DNA of 64,000 nt from an uncultured Collinsella sp. (GTDB lineage: Bacteria > Actinomycetota > Coriobacteriia > Coriobacteriales > Coriobacteriaceae), in contig UQHS01000003.1 in assembly GCA_900540845.1 (NCBI GenBank), positions 72,543 to 136,542 on the forward strand, written 5' to 3'. Of this stretch, positions 26,050 through 34,866 are shown one piece after another (within the stretch, counting starts at the first letter, position 1; each line of letters starts with the position of its first letter). A program made the translations under genes and the position numbers. A model generated the notes under the pieces. That model searched no databases. It was not told the origin of the DNA and was given only the letters and a program-made list of their open reading frames with translations.

Positions 26050-27311
26050 TGAATATGGACGGAATGACCATTCGCCATGCCTCGGCGATGCCGGCGTCCA
26101 CGTGGAGCTGGCTCAAGATGAACGACACCACCATCAAGATCGCAGACGGTCTTGAGCGCGACTGCCAAGTTGAGATCGATGCGGCAGGGGCGCTGGACAA
26201 CACCACGAGCTTTGAGGGCTCCCTCGCGCGCCTCCAGGAGCGCCTGGACGCCGCCCGCGTCAAGGCCGAGCCCGATGCGCGCGCCATGTGCACCGCAGCC
26301 ACGAGTGCCGATCGCGGCGCCGAGGACCTCGACGTGCCGGCGCTCTCCACCTACGAGAAGCGCGCCACGCTTTCCGAGATGGCAGGCGACGTCGCAGCCG
26401 ACTTCGAGACCGGTGTGGGCATCGACGCCCGCTCCTACCTCAACTTCCTCGCCGGCGGCACCGCGGTGCTTGCCGCCGATGCCGGCGAGACTGAGCATGC
26501 CGACATCCGCGTCACGGCGAAGGACGGCACGGCGTCGGGCGCGAGCATCGACATCATCGCGGAGGAGGGCGCCACGTTCACGGCGACCATCTCACTCGAC
26601 TCCACCGCGACAGGCCCCGCATTCATGGGTTCGACCCTGCGCGTCTTCGCTGCACGCGATGCGCGCGTCGACCTCACGGTCTACGTGACCGCGAGCGACG
26701 CCGTGACCCTCGTGGAGGACTCCGGCTTCGTGCTCGACGAGGGCGCCCGCGTGAACGTGCGCCATGTCGTGCTCTCCGGCGGCTTCACGGCAACCGGACT
26801 TACCGCCGACCTGCGCGGAGACCGCAGCCGCATCGACGTGGAGACGAGCTATCTCGCCTCCGGTTCCCAACAGCGAGATTTCAACTACGTCATCCGCCAC
26901 CGCGGCCGCAAGACCATCTCCAACATGGACGCGAACGGCGTGCTGGCGGGCAGCTCCAAAAAATGCCTGCGCGGAACCATCGACCTCATCCACGGCGCCA
27001 AGGGGGCGGAGGGCAACGAGCGCGAAACCGTCCTGCTCGCCAACCGCGGCGTGGACAACAAGACCATCCCCACCATCCTGTGCGATGAGGACGACGTCGC
27101 CGGCAACCATGGAGCAACCATTGGCCATGTGCGCCCCGAGCAGCTCTTTTATGCAGCCTGCCGCGGCCTCTCGCAAGAGCAGACCGAGGCGCTGTTCCTC
27201 TCCGCCAAACTTGAGGATGCCGCGCTCAACGCCCCCAACGAGGACATGCGCTTCAACGTCATCAGGCTGGGAAATGAGATCATCGACAACTTTGAGGAGG
27301 AAATCGCGTGA
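26049..27311 (+). CDS. sufD: SufD, Fe-S scaffold subunit
   Basis: A 420-residue SufD partner of SufB. The N-terminus (MNMDGMTIRHASAMPASTWSWLKMN) has the tryptophan-lysine start seen in short SufD forms, and the C-terminal beta-helix includes RRKTISNMDANG-like and DDVAGNHGATIGHVRPEQLF, where the conserved histidine for cluster assembly lies. The ATG at 26049 overlaps the sufB stop and has AAGGGG about 10 bases upstream. The 3' end overlaps the GTG of sufS by four bases. The frame continues open upstream through sufB, but that is an accidental open frame in GC-rich DNA. Confidence 0.94.
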   Translation: MNMDGMTIRHASAMPASTWSWLKMNDTTIKIADGLERDCQVEIDAAGALDNTTSFEGSLARLQERLDAARVKAEPDARAMCTAATSADRGAEDLDVPALSTYEKRATLSEMAGDVAADFETGVGIDARSYLNFLAGGTAVLAADAGETEHADIRVTAKDGTASGASIDIIAEEGATFTATISLDSTATGPAFMGSTLRVFAARDARVDLTVYVTASDAVTLVEDSGFVLDEGARVNVRHVVLSGGFTATGLTADLRGDRSRIDVETSYLASGSQQRDFNYVIRHRGRKTISNMDANGVLAGSSKKCLRGTIDLIHGAKGAEGNERETVLLANRGVDNKTIPTILCDEDDVAGNHGATIGHVRPEQLFYAACRGLSQEQTEALFLSAKLEDAALNAPNEDMRFNVIRLGNEIIDNFEEEIA

Positions 27312-28651
27312 TTGACACCGACAACGTCTCCTGCGACACCTGCACCGCCCCGTCCGAGTTCGTCTTCGACGCGTCGGATGAGATGAGCCGCTCCTGGCCG
27401 CGCGTGGATATCGAGCTCAACCCGTTCAAGGGGTCGTTTCCCCTGCTCGCCCAGCGCGAGGACATCGCCTTCCTCGACAGTGGCGCCACCGCGCAACGCC
27501 CGAGCTGCGTGCTCGATGCGCAAAAGAGCTTCTACGAGACAATGAACGCCAACCCCCTGCGCGGCCTGTATTCGCTCTCTGTCGAGGCCACCGAGGCCAT
27601 CGCCAAGGTGCGCTCGCAGATCGCCGAGCTTTTGGGTGCCGTCGATGAGCGCGGTCGCGCCCGTGCAAACGAGGTCGTGTTCTGCCGCAACACGAGTGAA
27701 GCGCTGAACATTGTCGCCAAGGGCTTCGCCCCACACGTGCTCCAGCCCGGCGACGAGGTCGTGATCTCCATCATGGAGCACCACTCCAACCTCATCCCCT
27801 GGCAGCAGGTATGCCGCGCCACCGGCGCGAGCCTCGTCTACCTCTACCCCACCAAGACCGGGCAGATCACCGACGAGGAAATCGCCGCAAAGATCGGCCC
27901 CAAGACGAAGATCGTGTCGTGCGGGCACGTGTCAAACGTCCTCGGCGTGGAGAACCCCATCGCCAAGCTGGCGCATGCCGCCCACGCCCACGGCGCGTAC
28001 ATGGTGGTCGACGCCGCCCAATCCGTGCCGCACATGCCCGTGAACGTGCACGAGCTCGGCGCCGATTTCCTCGCCTTCTCCGCCCACAAGGCCTTGGGCC
28101 CCATGGGCGTGGGTGTGCTATGGGGTCGCGCCGACCTACTCGATCGCACCGACCCGGTCTACACGGGTGGCGAGATGATCGACTCCGTCACCGAGCAGGG
28201 CGCGACCTGGGCCCCCGTTCCCGAGAAGTTCGAGGCCGGCACGCAGGACGCCGCAGGCATTTACGCCACGGGCGTCGCACTCGACTACCTCGTGAACACG
28301 GTTGGCTACGACGCGATCGCCGAGCGCGAGCGTGCGCTCGTCCACTACGCCATGAGCCGCATGGTCGAGCTGCCCTATGTGGACATCATCGGTTCGATCT
28401 ACTGGGACCAGCACCACGGCGCTATCAGCTTCAACATCCGCGGCATCCATCCGCATGACGTCGCGAGCATCATGGACATGGATGGCGTCTGCATCCGCGC
28501 GGGGCACCACTGCGCCCAGCCGCTGCTCACCTGGCTTCAGGTCGAGAACCTCGCCTGTTGCCGCGCCAGCATCGCCTTCTACAACGACAAGCACGACATC
28601 GACCGCTTCATCGACAGCCTCGCCCACGTTTGGACGACCTTCAACGGGTAG
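27308..28651 (+). CDS. sufS: SufS cysteine desulfurase
   Basis: PLP-dependent class V aminotransferase-fold enzyme (447 residues) that removes sulfur from cysteine and passes it to SufU. The PLP lysine lies in FLAFSAHKALGPMGVG (near residue 260) and the persulfide cysteine in IRAGHHCAQPLL (near 402). Other marks are EHHSNLIPWQ and VDAAQSVPH. The start is a GTG at 27308 overlapping the sufD stop, with GAGGAGG upstream. About 35 residues precede the family N-terminus, an extension with two cysteines (SCDTC) whose role is unknown. It is the fourth gene of the operon. Confidence 0.96.
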   Translation: MIDTDNVSCDTCTAPSEFVFDASDEMSRSWPRVDIELNPFKGSFPLLAQREDIAFLDSGATAQRPSCVLDAQKSFYETMNANPLRGLYSLSVEATEAIAKVRSQIAELLGAVDERGRARANEVVFCRNTSEALNIVAKGFAPHVLQPGDEVVISIMEHHSNLIPWQQVCRATGASLVYLYPTKTGQITDEEIAAKIGPKTKIVSCGHVSNVLGVENPIAKLAHAAHAHGAYMVVDAAQSVPHMPVNVHELGADFLAFSAHKALGPMGVGVLWGRADLLDRTDPVYTGGEMIDSVTEQGATWAPVPEKFEAGTQDAAGIYATGVALDYLVNTVGYDAIAERERALVHYAMSRMVELPYVDIIGSIYWDQHHGAISFNIRGIHPHDVASIMDMDGVCIRAGHHCAQPLLTWLQVENLACCRASIAFYNDKHDIDRFIDSLAHVWTTFNG

Positions 28652-28771
28652 GCTCGTCTATCAGCCCACCTCAGATAGGGGGGGGGTGCAGGCACTCCAT
28701 TGAGGTGGGCCCGCATGCGCCTTGATTTGGCGTCTGCCCCATTTGAGACCAGATGAACGGAAAGGACCCAC

Positions 28772-29194
28772 ATGGGCAACTTGTACAGCTCCGCCTCCTT
28801 CATGGAGCACAACACGCATCCCGACTACAAGTACGAGATGGACGCCCCCACCCACACGCACGACGGCATCAACCCCAGCTGCGGCGATGAGCTCACGCTC
28901 TCCCTGCGCGTGGAGAACGGCGTCATCGAGGAGGCGGCGTTCACTGGGCACGGCTGCGCCATCTCGCAGGCCTCGGCAGACATCATGGCCGAGCTCATCA
29001 CCGGCGAGACGGTCGAAGAGGCACGTCGCCTCTCGGGGCTCTTCCTCGCCATGATCCGCGGCGAGGAGCTCTCCGAGGACGACATCGAGGACCTCGACGA
29101 AGCCGCCCAGCTCAAAGACATCTCGCACATGCCCGCGCGCGTCAAGTGCGCCGAGCTCGCCTGGCGCACGCTCGACGGCATGCTCGACGCCTAG
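28772..29194 (+). CDS. sufU: SufU, sulfur-transfer partner of SufS
   Basis: A 140-residue NifU-N-like protein. In Gram-positive Suf systems SufU is a zinc protein that accepts the persulfide from SufS. The three zinc-ligand cysteines are visible in NPSCGDE, GHGCAIS and ARVKCAEL, with the aspartate following the first cysteine. The start ATG has AAAGGA upstream. It follows sufS after 120 bases, a gap with a run of nine G but no clear terminator, so it is probably still in the operon. This gene completes a SufCBDSU set with no SufE or SufA. Confidence 0.95.
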   Translation: MGNLYSSASFMEHNTHPDYKYEMDAPTHTHDGINPSCGDELTLSLRVENGVIEEAAFTGHGCAISQASADIMAELITGETVEEARRLSGLFLAMIRGEELSEDDIEDLDEAAQLKDISHMPARVKCAELAWRTLDGMLDA

Positions 29195-29237
29195 ATGCCC
29201 TGAGGCGAGACACGCCATCCCCCCTCTTGAGGTGAAC

Positions 29238-29891
29238 ATGCTGCAACAGATCGCGACATATTTTGCCGAGCGTTGGCCCGAATGGCTGACGCTCGTCGTG
29301 GAGCACCTGTGGATCAGCGGGCTGGCCATCCTCACCGCGGTTCTCATCGCCGTCCCCCTTGGCATCGCCTGCAGCGGCCGCGCATGGGCGGAGCGCCTGG
29401 CCACCGGCGTCACGGGCATCCTTCGCGTCATCCCGAGTCTCGCGGTGCTCATCCTCTGCGTTCCTGTCCTGGGCGTGGGCGATCTCCCCGCCGTGATCGC
29501 GCTCACCGTCCTGGCCATCCCGCCCATCCTCATCAACACGGCCGTTGCGTTTCGCTCCGTCCCCGCGCCCATCGTCGAGGCCGCACGTGGCATGGGCATG
29601 AACACCGTGCAGCTCTTCTTCTCCATCAAGGCCCCTCTCGCCTTCCCCCTCGCGTTCTCCGGGGTCCGCACGGCCGCAACCGAGGTCATCGCCTCCGCGA
29701 CGCTCGCGGCCTACATCGGGGCGGGCGGCCTGGGGGTCCTCATCTACACGGGTCTCGGCGCCCTGCGCAACGACTTGCTTTGGATCGGTGGCATCTCCGT
29801 CGCCGTCCTATCCCTTGCGACAAATCGCCTTCTCGCCTGGATCGACCGACGCGCGCGCCGCTATGAGCAGGCGCAGGCAACGCGGGCGTAA
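29238..29891 (+). CDS. Glycine betaine/choline-type ABC transporter permease
   Basis: A 217-residue OpuC/ProW-like inner membrane permease with about six helices. The conserved EAA-like loop EAARGMGMNTVQLFFSIKAPLA (around residues 116-137) binds the ATPase. The ATG at 29238 has GAGG 5 bases upstream; a GTG at 29232 is the alternative start. It is the first gene of a four-gene set: permease, binding protein, ATPase, permease. This is the OpuB/OpuC layout for uptake of choline, carnitine or glycine betaine, which serve as osmoprotectants or as nutrients for anaerobes. The substrate is inferred from family only. Confidence 0.9.
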   Translation: MLQQIATYFAERWPEWLTLVVEHLWISGLAILTAVLIAVPLGIACSGRAWAERLATGVTGILRVIPSLAVLILCVPVLGVGDLPAVIALTVLAIPPILINTAVAFRSVPAPIVEAARGMGMNTVQLFFSIKAPLAFPLAFSGVRTAATEVIASATLAAYIGAGGLGVLIYTGLGALRNDLLWIGGISVAVLSLATNRLLAWIDRRARRYEQAQATRA

Positions 29892-29912
29892 CGCAACCCG
29901 AAAGGAATCATC

Positions 29913-30818
29913 ATGCAACCAACAGTTTCCCGTCGCAGCGCCATCACCCTATGTGGCACCGCGGCACTCTCCATTTTAGGCGCGAGCACGCTTGCCGGTT
30001 GCTCATCCAACGACGACGGCGCGACCGTGACTGTGGGATCCAAGGCGTTCACCGAGGGCGTCATCCTCTCCGAGCTCTACGCGCTTGCCCTCGAAGACGC
30101 CGGCATCAACGTGAAGCGCTCCTTCGAGATCTCCGGCTCCCTCATCCACACCGCGCTCACCGCAGGCGACATCGACCTGTACCCCGAGTACACCGGAACG
30201 GGCCTCATCAATGTACTCGGCATGGACCCCATCACCGATCCGCAGGAGGTATACAAGACCGTCAAGGACGCCTACGAGCGCGAATTCAACGTGACCTGGC
30301 TCGACCAGTCCCCCGCCGCCGACGGGCAGGGCCTCGTCATCCGCACGGAGGCCGCTAAGACGTACGGCATCTCGACTATCTCCGACCTTCAAGCGCACGC
30401 CCACGAGCTGCGTTTCGCGAGCCAAGGGCAGTTCGACGAGCGCCCCGACAGCCTGCCCGCGCTCGAGGCGGTCTACGGCCCGTTCAAATGGAAAGAGCAC
30501 GCGATCTTTGACGAGGGCCTCAAGTACGAGGTCCTCAAAAACGATGAGATGGACGTCACCCCCGCCTACACCACGGAGGACCAGCTCACCGACCCGGCCT
30601 TCACCTTGCTCGAAGACGACAAGCACGTATGGCCTCCCTATAACGTCGCACCCGTCGTCCGCACGGAGGTCCTCGAGGCCAATCCCAGCATCGCCGCGGC
30701 ACTCAACAAGGTCAGCGCGGCCCTCACCACCGAGGATCTCACGCGCCTCAACGCCCGCGTCGACATCGACAAAGAGGAGTACGAGGACGTCGCGCGAGAT
30801 TTCTATTCCACCCTGTAG
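29913..30818 (+). CDS. Glycine betaine/choline-type substrate-binding lipoprotein
   Basis: A 301-residue lipoprotein that captures the substrate outside the membrane. The signal sequence begins MQPTVSRRSAITLCG and ends with the lipobox LAGC (cysteine near residue 30). The mature OsmF/OpuCC-type fold starts TVTVGSKAFTEGVILSELYA, with DIDLYPEYTGTGL, which is diagnostic for the quaternary-amine binding group. AAAGGAATCATC precedes the ATG. The first residues carry a twin arginine-like SRRS, but the lipobox makes ordinary lipoprotein export more likely. It lies 21 bases after the first permease gene. Confidence 0.93.
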   Translation: MQPTVSRRSAITLCGTAALSILGASTLAGCSSNDDGATVTVGSKAFTEGVILSELYALALEDAGINVKRSFEISGSLIHTALTAGDIDLYPEYTGTGLINVLGMDPITDPQEVYKTVKDAYEREFNVTWLDQSPAADGQGLVIRTEAAKTYGISTISDLQAHAHELRFASQGQFDERPDSLPALEAVYGPFKWKEHAIFDEGLKYEVLKNDEMDVTPAYTTEDQLTDPAFTLLEDDKHVWPPYNVAPVVRTEVLEANPSIAAALNKVSAALTTEDLTRLNARVDIDKEEYEDVARDFYSTL

Positions 30819-30845
30819 CCCCTTTTCGATTCAAAGGATTCCCCT

Positions 30846-31610
30846 ATGAGCCCCGCAGTCGAATTCATTGACGTCACCAAGCGCTTCCCTGGCATGGGCG
30901 AACCCGCCCTCGACCACGTGAGCCTTGCCATCGAGCCCGGTGAGCTCGTCTGCGTACTCGGGACCTCCGGCGGCGGGAAGACGACCTTCATCAAGCTCAT
31001 CAACCGCCTGCACGACCCCGACGAGGGAACCGTGCTCGTTCACGGGCAGGACATCTCCACGGTGGACCCGGTCGCACTGCGCCGCGGCATCGGGTACGTA
31101 ATCCAGCAGACCGGCCTGTTTCCCCACATGACCGTCGCCGAGAACATCGGCTGCGTCCCGAAGATCCTCAAGTGGGAGCCCGAGCGCATCAACCGTCGCG
31201 TGGACGAGCTGCTCGAGATGGTCCACCTCGCGCCCGCCGAGTTTCGCGATCGCTACCCCGCCCAGCTCTCGGGCGGCCAGCAACAGCGCGTTGGCCTCGT
31301 CCGCGCGCTCGCCGCGTCGCCCGACATCATGCTGCTCGATGAGCCCTTTGGAGCCATCGACGCCATCACCAGGGCCACGCTCCAAGACGAGCTCCTGCGC
31401 ATCCACCGGCATAGCAACAAGACCTTCGTCTTCGTGACACACGACGTCACCGAGGCCCTCAAGCTCGGGACGAAGGTGCTCGTCGTCGACGCTGGCTGCG
31501 TCCAGCAATACGCCACGCCCGAAGAGCTCCTCGCCAACCCCGCCACCCCCTTCGTGCGCAAGCTACTCGCGACGCAAGGCTATGTTCAGGGAGGCGAACG
31601 CACCCGGTGA
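30846..31610 (+). CDS. Glycine betaine/choline-type ABC transporter ATPase
   Basis: A 254-residue ATPase of the ProV/OpuCA type that powers uptake. It has Walker A GTSGGGKTT, the LSGGQQQRVGL signature and Walker B IMLLDEPFGAID. It stops after the ATPase domain and lacks the C-terminal CBS pair that many OpuA/OpuC ATPases use for ionic-strength sensing, so osmotic gating may be absent; that is inference. The ATG at 30846 follows AAAGGATTCCCCT. The stop overlaps the GTG start of the next permease, showing tight coupling. Confidence 0.95.
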   Translation: MSPAVEFIDVTKRFPGMGEPALDHVSLAIEPGELVCVLGTSGGGKTTFIKLINRLHDPDEGTVLVHGQDISTVDPVALRRGIGYVIQQTGLFPHMTVAENIGCVPKILKWEPERINRRVDELLEMVHLAPAEFRDRYPAQLSGGQQQRVGLVRALAASPDIMLLDEPFGAIDAITRATLQDELLRIHRHSNKTFVFVTHDVTEALKLGTKVLVVDAGCVQQYATPEELLANPATPFVRKLLATQGYVQGGERTR

Positions 31611-32233
31611 ACACCTTGACCTACATGACCTCGCATGCAGACCAGCTCATCGAGGCGACTGCCGAGCACTTCACGCTGCTCTCCGTGACCATGGCGATCT
31701 CCTGCGTCGTCGCGGCTCTCATCACCCTCGCCTGCCTCAAGCACCGGCGCGTGGGCGACGCCGTGGTCGAGGCGCTCGGAGCCGCCTACGCCATCCCCAG
31801 CCTCGCGCTGTTCGCCCTGCTCATCCCCGTGACGGGGCTCGGTTTCACCAGCGCGGTGATCGTCATGGTCGCCTACAACCAATTCATGCTCGTCCGCAAC
31901 GCCCTTGAGGGCATGCGCGGCGTCGATGCGAGCGTGATCGAGGCGGCGCGCGGCATGGGCTTCTCCAACTCCCAGGTACTTCTCAAAGTCCAGCTGCCTT
32001 TGGCGCTGCCGGCCATCATCGCGGGGGTGCGCCTCGCGTGCATCTCAACCACCGGCATCGCCACCATCGCGGCGACCATCAACGCAGGCGGCCTTGGCAT
32101 GGTGCTTCTCAGCGGCCTTCGATCCATGAACATCGAGAAGATCGTGGCCGGCACCATATGCTGCGCCGCCCTCGCGCTGAGCTTGGACGCCCTGTGCCGC
32201 GTGCTCGAGAAGCTCGCGAGCCCTGCACGCTGA
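31607..32233 (+). CDS. Second glycine betaine/choline-type ABC permease
   Basis: A 208-residue membrane protein paralogous to the permease at 29238-29891, with EAARGMGFSNSQVLLKVQLPLALP as the ATPase-contact loop. Starting with a GTG that overlaps the ATPase stop, it closes the operon. The two permeases probably form a heterodimer, as in OpuB and OpuC. About five or six helices are visible, for example SVTMAISCVVAALITLACL near the N-terminus. No terminator hairpin with a T-run was found directly after it; the next gene has its own upstream region. Confidence 0.92.
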   Translation: MNTLTYMTSHADQLIEATAEHFTLLSVTMAISCVVAALITLACLKHRRVGDAVVEALGAAYAIPSLALFALLIPVTGLGFTSAVIVMVAYNQFMLVRNALEGMRGVDASVIEAARGMGFSNSQVLLKVQLPLALPAIIAGVRLACISTTGIATIAATINAGGLGMVLLSGLRSMNIEKIVAGTICCAALALSLDALCRVLEKLASPAR

Positions 32234-32306
32234 TCGCCCCACCGCCCCACGCCGAGATGTGAACGGCACGTATCTATCTTGTGCTCGCCACCAATTGTTC
32301 CTCATA

Positions 32307-32335
32307 TTGACATGTTCTGGGTACACTGTGGTAAC
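32307..32335 (+). promoter_or_regulatory. Possible promoter for the flippase-like gene
   Basis: A perfect -35 hexamer TTGACA lies at 32307-32312; the -10 region is weak (GGTAAC at 32330). It sits between the betaine operon and the gene starting at 32381. Confidence 0.3.
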
Positions 32336-32380
32336 GGGCGCGCGCGTGCACGCCCCGACGATGTTCCCGGAGGCTTGCGC

Positions 32381-33787
32381 ATGACGTCAAACTTCAACAA
32401 AGACCCTGAGCGCCGCGATGCGCGTGGGCAGCTTGACGGCTCGAGCCCTGACCGCCCGCGTGACCATCGCGCCCCCAAGATCTCGGTCGGCGACGCCTCC
32501 TCCGCCCAGGACCGCAAGGCCGACAGCTCCTCGATGAAGCAAGTCCGCATCACCTTCGTGTTCCTCGGGGTCGTCGCTGCGCTCTACGTCGGCTATCTCA
32601 TCATCAGCGGGCAGGTCGACGACTTCTTCCGCGCGCTCATCGGCGTCAACCCCACCTGGATCGCCGCCGGCATCGCCTGCTTCCTATGCTATTACGTATT
32701 CGGCGTCCTCGCGTATGCCGCCATCGTCGTCGTGGATCACGACTCCCCGGTGGGCTTTCGAGACCTCATGAGCGTCGAGGCGTCCGGCGTCTTCTTCATG
32801 CGCCTCACCCCGGGCGGAGCCGGCGTCATCCCCTCTCAGATCTACCGCCTCACGCGCGCCGGCCTCCCCTTGGCCGACGCGTCGGCGCTGCAGTTCGTGC
32901 GGTTCACCCTCTATGAGGCGGGCGAGGGCATCTTCGCCGCCATCATGCTGCTGTTGTGCGGCAAGTACTTCCTCACCACCTTCGCCGACGTGAAGATCAT
33001 CGGGCTCGACATCACGCTCATCGGCATCTTCATGTTCGGATTCAAATTCGTTCAGGTGGGTGGAGTCCTGCTGCTCTGCCTGCTCCCAGGGCCGGTGAAG
33101 ACGGTCGGCACGCTCGGGCTCAAAGTCGGCCGCGCGCTGCACATCCTCAACCAGGAGAAATTCGACTCCTATCACGAGTTCCTCACCACGCAAGTGACGA
33201 CGTTCTCGCAGGCGTTTCGCTCGGCGGCGTCCAACTGGCACGTTCTGCCCGTCATGGAGGCCCTCACCCTGCTGCAGCTGGGCTGCATGTACGCCCTTCC
33301 CTATTTTGTCCTGCGCGCATTTGGCCTCGAGGCCGACCTGCTCATCTGCATCGCATCCGGATCCATGGTCGAGCTGCTCGTCAATGCCATCCCCCTTCCG
33401 GGAGGCGCCGGCGGTGCCGAGGTAGGCTTCACCTATCTGTTCCAGGGCATGTTTGGCTGGCACCTCTCGGCGGGCCTGGTCATCTGGCGCTCCATCGAGT
33501 ACTTGCTTCCCGTTGTCATCGCCGCCCCGTGCATGGGCATGCGCTCGACCACGGGCGAGAGTATCTACAACCGCTGGACGAGGCGCGCCACCAACGTGCA
33601 TCGCGTCGCGCGAGGCGACTGGGCGCACATCAAGCGGCCCCAAGGCGTCGCGTTCCAGCCTGAGGCAAAGCGCAAGGACACCAAAACCCGCACGCCCAGC
33701 ACCCGCACGCAGGATGGCGTGACATTCAAGCTTCCGTCCAAGCGACCCGCGGCCAAATCCACCGATCGCGAGAACGACCGGTCCTAA
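32381..33787 (+). CDS. Flippase-like membrane protein (LPG synthase TM / UPF0104 type)
   Basis: A membrane protein of about 468 residues with eight or so helices between residues 60 and 390, flanked by charged tails. The core shows VEASGVFFMRLTPGGAGVIPSQIYRL and NAIPLPGGAGGAEVGFTYLF, the paired proline-glycine-rich loops of the lysylphosphatidylglycerol synthase transmembrane family (flippase-like). Related proteins move aminoacylated or glycosylated lipids across the membrane; no catalytic LPG domain is attached here. The frame is open to 32279, but the ATG at 32381 has GGAGG 7 bases upstream. The C-terminal 70 residues are basic and probably cytoplasmic. Confidence 0.85.
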   Translation: MTSNFNKDPERRDARGQLDGSSPDRPRDHRAPKISVGDASSAQDRKADSSSMKQVRITFVFLGVVAALYVGYLIISGQVDDFFRALIGVNPTWIAAGIACFLCYYVFGVLAYAAIVVVDHDSPVGFRDLMSVEASGVFFMRLTPGGAGVIPSQIYRLTRAGLPLADASALQFVRFTLYEAGEGIFAAIMLLLCGKYFLTTFADVKIIGLDITLIGIFMFGFKFVQVGGVLLLCLLPGPVKTVGTLGLKVGRALHILNQEKFDSYHEFLTTQVTTFSQAFRSAASNWHVLPVMEALTLLQLGCMYALPYFVLRAFGLEADLLICIASGSMVELLVNAIPLPGGAGGAEVGFTYLFQGMFGWHLSAGLVIWRSIEYLLPVVIAAPCMGMRSTTGESIYNRWTRRATNVHRVARGDWAHIKRPQGVAFQPEAKRKDTKTRTPSTRTQDGVTFKLPSKRPAAKSTDRENDRS

Positions 33788-34114
33788 TAGGCCAGCGGCA
33801 AAACGATCTCTCAGAGACGGCCATGCCCAGTAGGCAAGCGCCTAAATCCACTTCTCGCGATCACACCACCACCTGGCAACCGGTGTTTTATCGCTTCAAA
33901 CGCCATGTGCACCGCGCGATTCGCGAGCATTTGTCGCCCATATTTCCATACCGACCCCTCCCTGCCATGCTTCGCTCACATTAAAACGTTTCAATGTACG
34001 TTGTCGCACGAAGCGGGTTATAAATCGGGTTAAAATAAATGAGCATGTCAGGTTTGCCTCGTCGCTGCGCCGCAAACGCCGTGACGGGCACCAACTACGA
34101 AAGAGAGGAGAGGC
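33788..34114. other. Intergenic region before the NifU-like/GGGtGRT pair, with palindrome
   Basis: No gene seen. At 33979-33996 lies CATTAAAACGTTTCAATG, a near-perfect palindrome (16 of 18) with an AAACGTTT core. It sits before the AT-rich stretch at 34019-34040 that probably holds the -10 element. Together they look like a regulated promoter for the next two genes. The factor is unknown. Confidence 0.5.
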
Positions 34115-34849
34115 ATGCAGTACTCACAGGAAGTGGAGAACATGTGCCCCGTCGCCAAGGGTGCATACCACGGTCCCGCGCCCATCCCGGAGGAGGGCAA
34201 GTGGGTCCAGGCCAAGGAGGTCAAGGACATCTCCGGCCTCACGCACGGTGTTGGCTGGTGCGCCCCCCAGCAGGGTGCGTGCAAGCTCACGCTTAACGTC
34301 AAGGAGGGCATCATCGAGGAGGCCCTCGTCGAGACCATCGGCTGCTCGGGCATGACCCACTCCGCCGCCATGGCTTCCGAGATTCTCCCCGGCAAGACCA
34401 TCCTCGAGGCCCTCAACACCGACCTCGTCTGCGACGCCATCAACGTCGCCATGCGCGAGATCTTCCTGCAGATCGTGTACGGCCGCAGCCAGACCGCGTT
34501 CTCCGAGGGCGGCCTGCCCGTGGGCGCTTCCCTCGACGACCTCGGCAAGGGCCTTCGCTCCCAGGTCGGCACCATGTTCGGCACCAAGGCCAAGGGCGCT
34601 CGTTACCTCGAGCTCGCTCAGGGCTACGTGACCCGCATGGCCCTCAACGCCAACAACGAGATCATCGCGTTCGAGTTCATGAACCTCGGCAAGTTCACCG
34701 ACGCCCTCAAGGCCGGCAAGACCCCCGAGGAGGCCATCGCCGGTGCCATGGGCCACTACGGCCAGTGGGAGAACGCCGCCAAGTACATCGACCCGCGCAC
34801 CGACGAGGAGACCCACACGGTCGCCAACGTCTTCCCGGTTCACGAGTAG
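34115..34849 (+). CDS. NifU-like Fe-S scaffold-type protein, partner of GGGtGRT protein
   Basis: A 244-residue soluble protein. The segment WCAPQQGACKLTLNVKEGII followed by EEALVETIGCSGMTHSAAMA resembles the NifU/IscU N-terminal fold, with cysteines in WCAP, GAC, GCSG and LVCDA that could hold a cluster or zinc. The C-terminal half (after about residue 130) has no clear similarity and ends in a tyrosine- and histidine-rich region. The ATG has GAGAGGAGAGGC in front. Codon use is extremely biased to C-ending codons, suggesting high expression. It lies 17 bases before the GGGtGRT gene, and the pair has its own upstream region and terminator. The function is not established. Confidence 0.85.
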   Translation: MQYSQEVENMCPVAKGAYHGPAPIPEEGKWVQAKEVKDISGLTHGVGWCAPQQGACKLTLNVKEGIIEEALVETIGCSGMTHSAAMASEILPGKTILEALNTDLVCDAINVAMREIFLQIVYGRSQTAFSEGGLPVGASLDDLGKGLRSQVGTMFGTKAKGARYLELAQGYVTRMALNANNEIIAFEFMNLGKFTDALKAGKTPEEAIAGAMGHYGQWENAAKYIDPRTDEETHTVANVFPVHE

Positions 34850-34866
34850 AAAGGGAGGGATAGATA

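Noticed and set aside
23545..27928. Long minus-strand open frames opposite the suf genes
   Set aside because: They mirror the codon positions of sufC, sufB, sufD and sufS in GC-rich DNA, have no family sequence and no ribosome sites; they are antisense shadows.
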